Positions 8,316 through 16,542 of a stretch of DNA of 52,097 nt are shown piece by piece. The position numbers and the translations under genes are program-made. The notes under the pieces were generated by a model. It did no database searches. It was not told the origin of the DNA and saw nothing but the letters and a program-made list of their open reading frames with translations. The DNA is from Anaerolineae bacterium (GTDB lineage: Bacteria > Chloroflexota > Anaerolineae > Aggregatilineales > Phototrophicaceae), in the NCBI GenBank assembly GCA_013360465.1, contig JABWBO010000064.1, positions 1 to 52,097 on the forward strand. Direction: 5' to 3'. Numbering within the stretch: the first letter of the stretch is position 1; each line of letters starts with the position of its first letter.

Positions 8316-8933
8316 TCACTCGTAGTAGGCGATGTCCTCGACGCGCTTGATCAGCCGGGCGGGGTTGCCGATCATAACCGCGCCGGGGGCGACATCCTTC
8401 GTCACCACCGCGCCCGCGCCGATCAACGCCCGCGCGCCGATGCGCACGCCCGGCAGCAGCACGGCAGCCGCACCGATGATCGCCCCGGCTTCGATGTGTA
8501 CGCCCTCTAGGCGGTCTTTCGCCCCCCGGCTGATCGGGTAGCGGGCGTTGGTCACCATGACGCCGGGACCGAGCCAGCAGCCGTCTTCCAGCACCGAAAA
8601 TTCCGGCACGAAGACGCGCGTATGCAGGCGCACCCGGCTGCCGATGCTGACGTGATGCTCGACCACGCTCTGCGTACCGATGCTCACATCGTCGCCGATC
8701 ACATTCTCCTCGCGGATCATGACGCTGTGCCCGGTCTGCAAGCGCTCGCCGATGCGGTTGCCGGCGTAGATCACCGTGTGCGAACGGATGACGCAGCCCG
8801 CGCCGAGGTAGAGCGGCAGTTCACCGGGCGCTTTGGCGCGCGGCGGCTTGCCCAGGATGACGAACTCCTCGATCTGAGCATCGGACGGCAGATAGACGTT
8901 GGGATAGAAGCGCACAAAGTCGAATTCGGGCAT
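8316..8933 (-). CDS. Hexapeptide-repeat acyltransferase (left-handed beta-helix)
   Basis: A 205-residue protein with isoleucine-patch hexapeptides through most of its length (IGDDVSIGTQSVVEHHVSIG, VHIEAGAIIGAAAVLLPGV, IGARALIGAGAVVTKDVAPG). It ends GAVMIGNPARLIKR, the usual end of WbbJ/MaeA-like O- or N-acetyltransferases. Such enzymes transfer acetyl or acyl groups to sugars, often amino-sugars of surface polysaccharides. I prefer the ATG at 8933 over the one at 8942 because AGGA sits 8 nt upstream of the former, whereas AGG touches the latter. The acceptor sugar is unknown. Confidence 0.85.
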   Translation of the reverse strand: MPEFDFVRFYPNVYLPSDAQIEEFVILGKPPRAKAPGELPLYLGAGCVIRSHTVIYAGNRIGERLQTGHSVMIREENVIGDDVSIGTQSVVEHHVSIGSRVRLHTRVFVPEFSVLEDGCWLGPGVMVTNARYPISRGAKDRLEGVHIEAGAIIGAAAVLLPGVRIGARALIGAGAVVTKDVAPGAVMIGNPARLIKRVEDIAYYE

Positions 8934-8960
8934 AAGGAACATCCTGGTGAGCAGTAGATC

Positions 8961-9001
8961 CCCTCACCCGCGTCTGCGGGTGAGGGGACCAGGGGTGAGG
9001 G
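8961..9001. repeat. REP-like palindrome downstream of the repeat-protein gene
   Basis: CCCTCACCCGCGTCTGCGGG followed by TGAGGGG forms a near-perfect hairpin and is followed by CAGGGGTGAGG. It lies between the repeat-protein stop and the acyltransferase start, both on the minus strand, and could act as a transcript-stabilising or attenuating stem. Confidence 0.65.
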
Positions 9002-10744
9002 TTAGCGAATGGTCGGATCGCTGATCCAGACATCCTGCGAGAAGAGCGTCTCGCTCTCGATCAGCAGGTTGGTGGTGTAGCCGTAGATGAATTCATACAC
9101 GTTCAAGCCGTTGAACTGCGAGATCACCTGCTTCTGCGTGTTGGTGGTGTTGTCGAAGACCTGCATCACCGATTCACAGGTGATCTCCGGGCGCGCCGCT
9201 TCGGGGCACAGTTCCAGCGTCACCTGCGCCGTCCGCGCCTGCAGGTTGTCGAAGACGTAGGTCACACGCACGTTGTTCCACGAGACCTGCCGCTTGGTCC
9301 CCGCCAGCACGCTCTGGTTGGGAGCGCTGACCGCGGTCGTCTGCACCAGGATCGACAGCAGCGGTCCGCTCCCGGTCGGGGTCGGCGTCGGACCGGGACC
9401 ATTGCACCAGTAGGCGTCGCAGTACGCCAGCGGGTTCGCGTCGTTCAGCGTCGGCAGTCCCCGGAAGGTGGTCTCTGGCAGGGTGGTGAAGCGCCGATCC
9501 ACATAGACCGCGAAGTTGTCGCCCTGCACGAACATCATGGTCGATTCGTTGTAGTTGCGATAGAGCGCGCGGAAGCGGATGCCCGCCGGCATCACGCCCA
9601 TGTAGTCGATCGCCCCGACATCCAGATAGCTGAAGGCGTAGCGCGACTCGGCGGTGTACAGGATTTCTTCGGCGACGACATCCAGCACCGGCGGGTTTTC
9701 CACCAGGCTGTTGACGGCGGTACTCACGTCGGCGCAGAAGTTGGGCGACGCCGGGTCGAATTCGGCGATGGAGAAGTCCAGGGAGTCCTGGACGATGAAC
9801 GCCAGGCTGCGCACCAGCGGTTCGCAGCGTTCGATGGCGTTCGCGCCCTGCCAGCCGGTCGGGCGGGTTTCGATGCCCAGCAGCACATCCGCCAGCAGCT
9901 CCAGATCGAAGCGCAGATTGAGATAGGTAGACGCCGGGCTGCCGGCATTCAAGCCAATGTAGCCGCCTGGGCGAGTCCCGATGCCGGTCTGATCATCCGC
10001 CAGCAGCTCCAGGTCGAGCCGCAGGTTGCCGGTGAAATTGGGCGTGTTCGAGTCGCGTTCGCCGTTCCAGCCTTCGGGGCGCGTTTGCAGACCGAGCCGC
10101 TCATCTGCCAGCCGCTCCAGGTCGCCGCGCGCCGCCCCCAGCAGGTCGAACGGATTCGGCAGATTGCCGTTGGCGTCCGCCGTGCCGAAGACGATGTTGA
10201 TCAGCTCGTCTTCGATCTCCGACTGGATGCTGAAGCAGAAGTTGAGCGCCGAATCGGGGGTAGCCGGGCGGATGTTGTAGAAGCGATCCAGCACCGTCAG
10301 CGTGTTTTGCAGGATGCGGGAGCAGCGCAGGACCGGGACGGCACCGCGCCATTCGGCGGGACGCTGATCGATGCCGAACTCCTCATCCGCCGCCAGTTCC
10401 AGATCGTGACGCACATTACGGGCGATGATCTCGTTGATCGGCACAGTCACGCCGATCCACTCCGCCGGGCGGCTTTCGGGTCCGAAGACGGCATTGGCGA
10501 GCTGTTCGTTGTCGTACCATAGATCGGTCACGACCGTCTCAGAGGCGAGGTTGATATTGCCCGCCCAGGAGGGAGGGCGAATGGTTTCGCCGAGGACCTG
10601 ATCTGCCAGCAGCTCCAGGTCTGCGCGGGCGTCGAACACCAACGCCTCGAAGGGATTCGACTGCGCGGTGAGCGCTGACGGCAGGGTCAGTCCAAGCGCA
10701 GCGCACAGGAGAACTGCCATCAGCTTCAAGATGTGCCGTCGCAT
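9002..10744 (-). CDS. Secreted protein with six DLELLAD...RPxGWxG repeats
   Basis: A 580-residue predicted exported protein. Residues 1-28 are a signal peptide (HILKLMAVLLCAALGLTL). A 23-24-residue unit then recurs six times, at about 39-62, 76-98, 111-134, 205-228, 241-264 and 277-300. Its pattern is DLELLAD, four or five residues, G, three or four residues, RP, two residues, W or Y, one residue, G. Stretches between repeats carry cysteines (VLRCSRILQNTL, IERCEPLV) that may pair. After about residue 350 comes a strand-rich region (GIRFRALYRNYNES, DNFAVYVDRRF), a PTPTPTGSG linker and a second strand-rich domain. I recognise no known family. The transcript seems monocistronic with its own TATAAT. 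Confidence 0.85.
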   Translation of the reverse strand: MRRHILKLMAVLLCAALGLTLPSALTAQSNPFEALVFDARADLELLADQVLGETIRPPSWAGNINLASETVVTDLWYDNEQLANAVFGPESRPAEWIGVTVPINEIIARNVRHDLELAADEEFGIDQRPAEWRGAVPVLRCSRILQNTLTVLDRFYNIRPATPDSALNFCFSIQSEIEDELINIVFGTADANGNLPNPFDLLGAARGDLERLADERLGLQTRPEGWNGERDSNTPNFTGNLRLDLELLADDQTGIGTRPGGYIGLNAGSPASTYLNLRFDLELLADVLLGIETRPTGWQGANAIERCEPLVRSLAFIVQDSLDFSIAEFDPASPNFCADVSTAVNSLVENPPVLDVVAEEILYTAESRYAFSYLDVGAIDYMGVMPAGIRFRALYRNYNESTMMFVQGDNFAVYVDRRFTTLPETTFRGLPTLNDANPLAYCDAYWCNGPGPTPTPTGSGPLLSILVQTTAVSAPNQSVLAGTKRQVSWNNVRVTYVFDNLQARTAQVTLELCPEAARPEITCESVMQVFDNTTNTQKQVISQFNGLNVYEFIYGYTTNLLIESETLFSQDVWISDPTIR

Positions 10745-10788
10745 GGGCGCGTCCGTTTCCTAATGAGTCCGAATCTTTTATGGCTTCC

Positions 10789-10794
10789 ATTATA
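10789..10794 (-). promoter_or_regulatory. -10 box (TATAAT, minus strand) of the repeat-protein gene
   Basis: Read on the minus strand, TATAAT lies 45 bp before the ATG at 10744, and AGGAAACGGA precedes the start. No convincing -35 hexamer is seen. The opposite side of this 268-bp gap, about 10900-10965, is AT-rich and probably carries the kinase promoter, but I cannot fix its boxes. Confidence 0.5.
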
Positions 10795-11012
10795 GCCCGC
10801 GCCGTCGATCTGACCAGTGACCCGACGGTCCCGCCCGACGGATGCGGTGACATATCCCAGAATCGTAAAAGAGAGCGCCGTCCGCCGCCGATCAAGCTGT
10901 GAAAAAGTTGTGAATTTTGTCTGTCATTGTGCTTTTTAAACGAAAAACCTGTTAATTTTGAGATCGGCGTTTGGTCGCGCCCTTTGACCTCTACAGGAGT
11001 GAGGCTGTTCTT

Positions 11013-12452
11013 ATGAGCGTAGCTTTGGCACCCGATCCTGCGGCGCAGCTTGCCGCCGCCAATGCCCGTATCGCCGAATTGGAAACCCGCCTCCTGGGGA
11101 TTGAAGAGGAGCAGGCGATGCGCGAGCAAGTCCTGGAGGAGGCGCTGCGACAGGCTGCCAATATCATCGATCTCAGCAGCGCGCTTTCCGTCGTTTCCAG
11201 CAATGCCGAGATGCTGCGAGCAGTCACCCAGTTCTCGTTCGCCGGCGGCTATGCTCATGCCGCTCTGCTCTACTTCGATCTGGATGTTGAAGGGCAGCCC
11301 AGCGCACTGGAGATCGTCGAGATTCGTTCCGCGCCGGGTGCGACTGGCAGTGCGCCGAGGGTGGGGACACGCTTCCAGCTCACCGAATTCCCCATCACCG
11401 ATCTGATCGTCAATACGCCGCAGTCGGTGCTGCTGATCGGCGAAGTCGATTCCGATCCGCAGCTGGACGACGGCGCGCGCGTCATCCTGCGCCATCTGGG
11501 CATCGCCAGCGCTATCGTCATCCCGCTTTACGCCGGCGGACGCTTCATCGGGCTGGTCTTCGTTGCTTTCGAACAGCCGCACTTCTGGACGGATGAAGAA
11601 ATCGCGCTCCTTCAGACCGTGCCGAACCTGGTCATCCCGGTGGCGGATAACGTCCGCCTGGTCGCCAGTCTGGAAGACAACGTGAACGAACTCAATGCTG
11701 CGCTCGTCTTCAAGGATCAGTTCCTCGCCATCATGAGCCACGAGCTGCGCACGCCGCTGAACGCCATCCTGGGTTATTCCAGCATCGCGGCGACGACGGC
11801 TTCGGCGGCGGATGACACCTTCCTGACGCCCGAGAAGCTGCGGCACATGATGAACCGCATCGTCGCTAACAGCGACCGCCTGCTCAAGCTGATCAACAGC
11901 ATCCTCGACCTGTCGCGCATCAACGCCGGGCGGTTGGAGATCGTCAACGCGCCTTACGAACTGCATCAGATAGCGCGCGCCTGGCGCGACGACTTCGCCA
12001 GGCGGGTCAAAGAGAAAAATCTGGAATTCAAGTTCAGCCTGGATGAGACGCTGCCCAAACATGTGATCGGCGACGTTGAGCGGCTGACCCAGATCATCAA
12101 CAACCTGCTGGAAAATGCCGTCAAGTTCACCGAGGCGGGTGAGATCGATCTGAAAGTTGGACGCGCCGGCGACCACCTGACCATTCAGGTACGCGACACC
12201 GGCATCGGCATTTCACCGACCTGGCATCATCTGATCTTCGAGGAATTTCGCCGGGTCGAAATGGACTCGGTGCGCAGAACGAGCGGTGCCGGGTTGGGAC
12301 TGTCCATCGTCCAGCGATTATGCAAGCTGATGGGCGGGTCGGTTGGCGTCGAAAGCGAGCTTGGCAAGGGCAGCACCTTCACGATCACTCTGCCTATCGT
12401 GGAAGCTGCCTCTGAACCGGAACCCGCGCCGCCGGCGGAACCTACTCCCTGA
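11013..12452 (+). CDS. GAF-domain sensor histidine kinase
   Basis: A 479-residue soluble kinase with no membrane segments. Residues 10-60 are a probable coiled coil (AAQLAAANARIAELETRLLG), about 65-220 a GAF-like sensor (LGIASAIVIPLYAGGRFIGL), and 233 onward the HisKA domain with H-box IMSHELRTPLNAILG, phospho-acceptor H243. The ATPase domain carries the N box NNLLENAVKFTEAG, the G1 box VRDTGIGISPTW and the G2 box GAGLGLSIV. I chose the ATG at 11013 because CAGGAGTGAGG lies just upstream. The two REC genes that follow are the likely phosphoryl acceptors. The signal is unknown. Confidence 0.93.
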   Translation: MSVALAPDPAAQLAAANARIAELETRLLGIEEEQAMREQVLEEALRQAANIIDLSSALSVVSSNAEMLRAVTQFSFAGGYAHAALLYFDLDVEGQPSALEIVEIRSAPGATGSAPRVGTRFQLTEFPITDLIVNTPQSVLLIGEVDSDPQLDDGARVILRHLGIASAIVIPLYAGGRFIGLVFVAFEQPHFWTDEEIALLQTVPNLVIPVADNVRLVASLEDNVNELNAALVFKDQFLAIMSHELRTPLNAILGYSSIAATTASAADDTFLTPEKLRHMMNRIVANSDRLLKLINSILDLSRINAGRLEIVNAPYELHQIARAWRDDFARRVKEKNLEFKFSLDETLPKHVIGDVERLTQIINNLLENAVKFTEAGEIDLKVGRAGDHLTIQVRDTGIGISPTWHHLIFEEFRRVEMDSVRRTSGAGLGLSIVQRLCKLMGGSVGVESELGKGSTFTITLPIVEAASEPEPAPPAEPTP

Positions 12453-12483
12453 CTGCCGAATTCAGGAAGAGACGCAAACCAAT

Positions 12484-12939
12484 ATGCAAACCATCACTGA
12501 TTCGAAACATCCGCTTCTTAACTGGGTGGTCATGGTTGTCGATGACGAACCAGACAGCCGCGACGTTGCTCAGATGATGCTGGAACTCGCCGGGGCTGCC
12601 GTCCACACCGCCGAGGATGGCAGACAGGCGCTCGACCTGATCAAAGGGCAGCACGTCCGCCCGGATTTCATCCTCAGCGATCTCTCCATGCCGGTGATGG
12701 ATGGCTGGCAGCTGATGTATCACCTGACCGATAACCGCGCCACCAGTGAAATCCCGGTGATCGCGCTGACGGCACACGCCATGCGCGGCGACCGTGATCG
12801 CGCGCTGGCGGCAGGCTTTCGCAATCACATCACCAAGCCGCTCGACGCTTCTAAGTTCATGGATGAGCTGCTGCGCATCCTGATCGATATTCCTGAATTC
12901 GAACGCGCCTTTGCCGACGCCAAGGCTCCCAGCGCCTGA
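12484..12939 (+). CDS. Single-domain response regulator (REC only)
   Basis: A 151-residue receiver protein. VVDDEPDSRD supplies the acidic pocket, FILSDLSMPVMDG the phosphorylation site at D66, ALTAHAM the conserved Thr, and ITKPLD the conserved Lys. No output domain follows; the tail after about 135 is short and charged. The ATG at 12484 follows AGGAAGAG and lies 31 bp after the kinase stop, so the two are co-transcribed. It probably acts as a phosphorelay intermediate or by binding a partner, as other stand-alone receivers do. Confidence 0.9.
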   Translation: MQTITDSKHPLLNWVVMVVDDEPDSRDVAQMMLELAGAAVHTAEDGRQALDLIKGQHVRPDFILSDLSMPVMDGWQLMYHLTDNRATSEIPVIALTAHAMRGDRDRALAAGFRNHITKPLDASKFMDELLRILIDIPEFERAFADAKAPSA

Positions 12940-13083
12940 ATAACGTCTCGCAGGAAACTGACAGCCGCGCGACCCGACGGGGCGCCCCGCAAGGCATTGG
13001 ATATAGGGTCGAGCCGACGGCGCGACCGCCGCTGAGAAGATACGAGAGAGTCGTGCTTAACTTGAAAGCGAAGGGATCAGGTC

Positions 13084-13458
13084 GTGTCAAATCTGCATCT
13101 GCTCATCGTCGATGACGAGCCGGACAGCGCCGAAGTCGTCGAGATGATGCTCGCCCCGGCGCGCATCGCCACGACGGTGGTCGGCGACGCTTACCAGGCT
13201 ATCGAAAAGCTGCAAGAAGACCCGGAAAGGTATTCCGCCGTCATCATCGACCTGGCGCTGCCGGGCATGGACGGTTTCGGACTGCTGAACGAACTGCGCG
13301 CCGCCGCCGCGACTTCCGATAAGCCGCTGATTGCCATCACCGCCTATCACACGCCGGAACTCAAAGCGCGGGCGCTCAAAGCCGGTTTCAACGCCTATTT
13401 CCCCAAGCCGCTGGATACGACGGTCTTCCTGGGCACGCTGTCGCGCATGTTCGGCTAA
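13084..13458 (+). CDS. Single-domain response regulator (REC only)
   Basis: A 124-residue receiver domain. LIVDDEPDSAE gives the acidic pair, VIIDLALPGMDGFG the acceptor D56, AITAYHT the switch Thr, and YFPKPLD the conserved Lys. It starts with a GTG preceded by AAGGGATCAGG. The 144-bp gap from the preceding receiver holds a GC-rich CGGGGCGCCCCG palindrome at about 12976-12987. It is the third gene of the kinase-receiver cluster and again lacks an output domain, so the cluster may form a phosphorelay rather than a direct transcriptional switch. Confidence 0.9.
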   Translation: MSNLHLLIVDDEPDSAEVVEMMLAPARIATTVVGDAYQAIEKLQEDPERYSAVIIDLALPGMDGFGLLNELRAAAATSDKPLIAITAYHTPELKARALKAGFNAYFPKPLDTTVFLGTLSRMFG

Positions 13459-13530
13459 AGACGGGACGACGGGTGGGCGGACGGACGAGCCGCCCCCCTG
13501 ACATTGCGGGACGTAGGGGGATCCTGCCGC

Positions 13531-14367
13531 CTACGTCGGCTGCGCCGCCAGTGCCACGCGCAGCGCAAAAGTGACGAACGCCTGTGGGCTGCCCGGCGGG
13601 AACTGGATCGTCAGCGGGCGGTCGCTCGCGCCGTAGATGAACGGGAAAGTCATCGAGTCGCCGCAGCGCAGCAGCGGACTGCCGACGATTCCCCAGCGCA
13701 GCGCTTCGCCGCCGGTCCCGGCGCATTCCAGACTGAGCGTGAATTCACGAAAATTATTCGGCGGGGCGGTGTAGAGGTTGATCACCCGCACCCACACCAG
13801 GTCTTCCGGGTCGCCGCCCGGTGTGCTGATCGATTCGCGGAAGGTCCCCGCGCCGTCACGGTCGATGGCGATGACATGCGCGGGTGGATCGGCGGGCGCA
13901 TCGGGCACGAGCGGGTTGCGGATGGCGGGCAGCGCCTGGCAGTCGCCCGCCAGCAGCCCGGCGCTTTCGGCGATCCACCCGCGCCGCTCGGCAAACCCGA
14001 CCGCGAACCAGACCGGCTGCGTGGTCGTTCGCCCAAGCGCCTGCACGCCTGCTCTGGCAGAGAGCATCCCCAGCGGGGCGAAACCCTCATCCGGCGCGCT
14101 GCGCACCAGCAGGTCGGTGTCGGCGGGGTTTGTCACCCGGCATTTGAGCGCCTGGATCGGCGTATCGATGAGCGTGGGTTGGGCGGTAGGCATCATGGCG
14201 ATGGGCGCGGCGGTGGGGATGGACGTAGCGGCGGCGGGCAGAGGCAGCGCGCCGATCATGGCGAACAGGGCGACCGCCGCGCCGAAGCCCAGCAGCGCCG
14301 CCAGGGGCAGGGCGATCAGCGCCAGATTGAAAGAAGAGGCGGAAGGGGCAGCGCGTGCGGTTTGCAT
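13531..14367 (-). CDS. Membrane-anchored protein with SH3-like segment
   Basis: A 278-residue protein with one membrane segment near residues 12-45 (ALIALPLAALLGFGAAVALF) and a Pro/Thr-rich stalk (SIPTAAPIAMMPTAQPTLI). An extracytoplasmic region follows in which TDLLVRSAPDEGFAPLG, then VWFAVGFAERRGWIAESAG, resembles a bacterial SH3 fold. The C-terminal half (VWVRVINLYTAPPNNFREF, FALRVALAA) looks like a beta-sandwich. I preferred the ATG at 14367 because GGGGAG lies about 9 nt upstream. It is convergent with the receiver gene. No enzymatic motif is seen, so wall or ligand binding is only a guess. Confidence 0.7.
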   Translation of the reverse strand: MQTARAAPSASSFNLALIALPLAALLGFGAAVALFAMIGALPLPAAATSIPTAAPIAMMPTAQPTLIDTPIQALKCRVTNPADTDLLVRSAPDEGFAPLGMLSARAGVQALGRTTTQPVWFAVGFAERRGWIAESAGLLAGDCQALPAIRNPLVPDAPADPPAHVIAIDRDGAGTFRESISTPGGDPEDLVWVRVINLYTAPPNNFREFTLSLECAGTGGEALRWGIVGSPLLRCGDSMTFPFIYGASDRPLTIQFPPGSPQAFVTFALRVALAAQPT

Positions 14368-14727
14368 CCTGTCGAACTCCCCGAAGCGATGTTCCACCCA
14401 TGCCCTTTGTGCCGGTCAGGAGGTGAGCATGACGCCGACAATCGCTTGACAATTTCAGCTTACCCCCGCCCGCTGAAATGTTCATAGACGCCACCCGCAC
14501 GATGAGGATACGCTCGCGAAACCGCGACCCTACGTCAGCCCTATGCCCGTCCACCGCAGGGGACGGTAAAGCTCGGTATCGGCAGGAGAGCCGCCGGTTC
14601 CTCCCTACACTTCCCCCGCCGGCGTGTCCAGGAATTCCCGCTTTATCACGGAGGGACATTAGGAAATTGTTCGACTCTTCCGTGCCGCATGTTATGATTC
14701 AGATCGTCAGTGAGAGGAGGGGACCCT
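14368..14727. other. Gene-free stretch carrying a type B repeat trace and the left island repeat
   Basis: No credible gene is seen. At 14588-14600 is a type B repeat trace (GAGCCGCCGGTTC), followed directly by the left copy of the 39-bp direct repeat at 14603-14641. GAGGAGGGG just before 14728 is the ribosome-binding site of the Uma2 gene. Confidence 0.5.
14603..14641. repeat. 39-bp direct repeat, left copy (att-like)
   Basis: Identical over 39 bp to 16504-16542. It contains the final 11 codons and stop codon of the class V aminotransferase gene, here detached from that gene. A repeat of a gene's 3' end on the far side of an inserted segment is how attachment-site duplications look. Confidence 0.85.
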
Positions 14728-15339
14728 ATGGACGACAGCAGGTTGATCGACCGCGATTCGCCAGTGATCGCCGCAGTGCCGATTCGGCGTCTCACCGTCG
14801 CCCAGTACCACGCCATGATCGACGCAGGAATCCTCACGGAAGATGACGACCTCGAACTGCTGGAAGGCTGGCTGGTCGAAAAGATGACGAAGAATCCGCA
14901 GCACGTTACGACTGCCGAGTTGATTGCCGAAGCATGGCGCGCGATCCTGCCGACCGGTTGGTTTGTCCGTCAGCAGGACCCGGTTACCACGACTGACAGC
15001 GAGCCAGAGCCGGACGTGATGATTGTCCGTGGCGCCATTCGCGATTATCGCGACCGCCACCCCGCGCCGCAGGAGATCGGGCTGGTCGTAGAGGTCGCCG
15101 ATTCCACGCTGCGCACCGACCGGCAGTGGAAAGCGCGCATCTATGCCCGCGCCGGCATCCCTGTCTACTGGATCGCCGATGTGAACGGGCTGCAGATTGA
15201 GGTGCTGAGCGCACCCGCCGGCGTCGCCGAGGCGGCGAGCTATACGATCCGCGTCGTGTATGACATGGGCGAGGCGATCCCGCTGGTGCTGGAGGGGCAG
15301 GAGATCGGGCGAGTGAGCGTTGACGCGGTGATGGCGTAG
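14728..15339 (+). CDS. Uma2 family putative endonuclease
   Basis: A 203-residue PD-(D/E)XK-fold protein of the DUF820/Uma2 family, abundant in Chloroflexota and Cyanobacteria. Family marks are YHAMIDAGILTEDDDLELLE at the start, the metal-binding aspartate in SEPEPDVMIV, and LVVEVADSTLRTDRQWKARI carrying the E and downstream K, then GIPVYWIADV. An upstream GTG is in frame, but the ATG at 14728 is preceded by GAGGAGGGG with ideal spacing. It is cargo of the 39-bp-repeat island, convergent with the broken restriction gene. Uma2 function is not established; nuclease activity is inferred from fold. Confidence 0.88.
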   Translation: MDDSRLIDRDSPVIAAVPIRRLTVAQYHAMIDAGILTEDDDLELLEGWLVEKMTKNPQHVTTAELIAEAWRAILPTGWFVRQQDPVTTTDSEPEPDVMIVRGAIRDYRDRHPAPQEIGLVVEVADSTLRTDRQWKARIYARAGIPVYWIADVNGLQIEVLSAPAGVAEAASYTIRVVYDMGEAIPLVLEGQEIGRVSVDAVMA

Positions 15340-15370
15340 GGGTTATGTCCCGACATGTGGGATGTTGCCA

Positions 15371-16382
15371 CTATTCTACATCAACCTTCCAATCTTCATC
15401 GGATAGACCGACGAAGTCCATCACATATCTGCAAAATCGGTATATGTCTTCTGCTGAACGATTCAACTCCACATAGTATCCATTGCCCAGCTGACGATTT
15501 CTACGAAAGCGCGGTTCGCTACTGATGAGGTTAGGGTGCTTGATCGCGAGTTCATCGAACTTGTCTGGTTCAAGGTAGGCGATTCGATCAAGGGTAGTCG
15601 TGTAGACTTTGACCCAACTATCGACTATAGATGATACCCCTAGCACGTAGACTGTGGTCGGTGTCCGACCTCGCACACTATTCGCATTTCTCTCGTCCGC
15701 TTTTCGGTCGCCGAATGAATTCCATATGTCGAGACAAGCCTGCGCAAGCATTTCACCGCGCTTCTCAATGTCAGCTTTCCGCCATGTCATCGTGGTGGAG
15801 AAATAGAGATTAAGCTGGAGATGGCTAGACGCAAACCAGTTGCATTTCTGGGGAAAAGAACTATTCGACAATTCACTGTTGTAGCCAGTGAGCGTTAGAT
15901 TACCAAGAGTGTGCAGCAAAACTTCATGATCGGTTTCCCAATCCTCTCCAAGATGTTCCTTCCACCAATCTGTTATTGTCTGCGGCATGACATGTTCTAT
16001 GGTCAAGTCTTCTAGCTCTACAGGCTCTTTGTGCCCATAAGCGCATTCAATGGTGTCCAGAACGAACTTTGCTTTCTGCTGTTTTTCTCCTGTACCGTAG
16101 AGACGAGAGGTAAGCAGGCTTTCATAGAATTCACGATCGGACGGATAGCCGCGCGTGGCTAGCGCTTTTCGAATTCCGTCGACGCGATCTTCCAAGTTCT
16201 GCCCTAATGCTTGGCGATATAGTTGTGGAAATATCTTGTTGAGATCGCTGCTGCGCCTGTTGCATATGAAGCGACGTACCAAATAGTTCTCGATCATCCG
16301 TAATATCGTAAGAAGTTGATCGCGCGATATCTGCTTTTGTGCCTTCAATTATCGACTGGAATGTTGTCTCGGATGCTTTCAT
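15371..16382 (-). pseudogene. DUF262/DUF1524 (GmrSD-like) restriction gene with internal deletion
   Basis: An ATG at 16382, preceded by AGGAAA, opens with MKASETTFQSIIEGTK, the usual first residues of a DUF262 (GmrS-type) protein. The frame then leaves the family and soon stops. From about 16348, one base out of phase, a second frame reads QISRDQLLTILRMIENYLVR and a complete DUF1524 (GmrD-type) nuclease region with IEHVMPQ and LGNLTLTGYNSELSN. So roughly 300 codons of DUF262 are missing and the join is out of frame. GmrSD proteins are type IV enzymes cutting modified DNA. The remnant is unlikely to be active, although the C-terminal frame is still open for 325 codons. Its base composition is more AT-rich than the neighbours. 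Confidence 0.82.
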
Positions 16383-16503
16383 CGACAATATTTCCTGTAT
16401 GGATAGCTATAGGAATTCTCACTTTGAGCCGATACTAGCATGTGAACCGCTGGACGAACAACGCAGAGCGTCAAATGTCAAATCGTCAACGTCAAATTGT
16501 GCC

Positions 16504-16542
16504 CCCTACACTTCCCCCGCCGGCGTGTCCAGGAATTCCCGC
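16504..16542. repeat. 39-bp direct repeat, right copy, at the gene 3' end
   Basis: This copy is the native 3' end of the aminotransferase gene, including its TAG at 16506-16508. It is identical to 14603-14641 and differs at the flanking base on each side, so the repeat is exactly 39 bp. Confidence 0.85.

Larger units (their letters stand above)
14642..16503. mobile_element. 1.9-kb island between 39-bp direct repeats
   Basis: The segment between the two repeat copies holds a Uma2 nuclease gene and a convergent, broken DUF262/DUF1524 gene. From about 15350 to 16450 the sequence is visibly richer in A and T than the surroundings, consistent with foreign origin. No integrase or transposase is present, so the mechanism of entry is unknown. 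The host gene keeps its full 3' end at the right copy. Confidence 0.7.

Noticed and set aside
12976-12987. CGGGGCGCCCCG as terminator between the two receiver genes
   Set aside because: Only a short palindrome with no loop spacing or T-run, so a terminator cannot be claimed.
14693-14698. TATGAT near 14693 as -10 box of the Uma2 gene with TTGTTC at 14667
   Set aside because: The spacing is about 20 bp, too long for a normal promoter, and the -35 match is poor.
14642-16503. Island as a full integrative element or a defence island with active genes
   Set aside because: No integrase or excisionase is present and the restriction gene is broken. Only a repeat-bounded remnant is supported.
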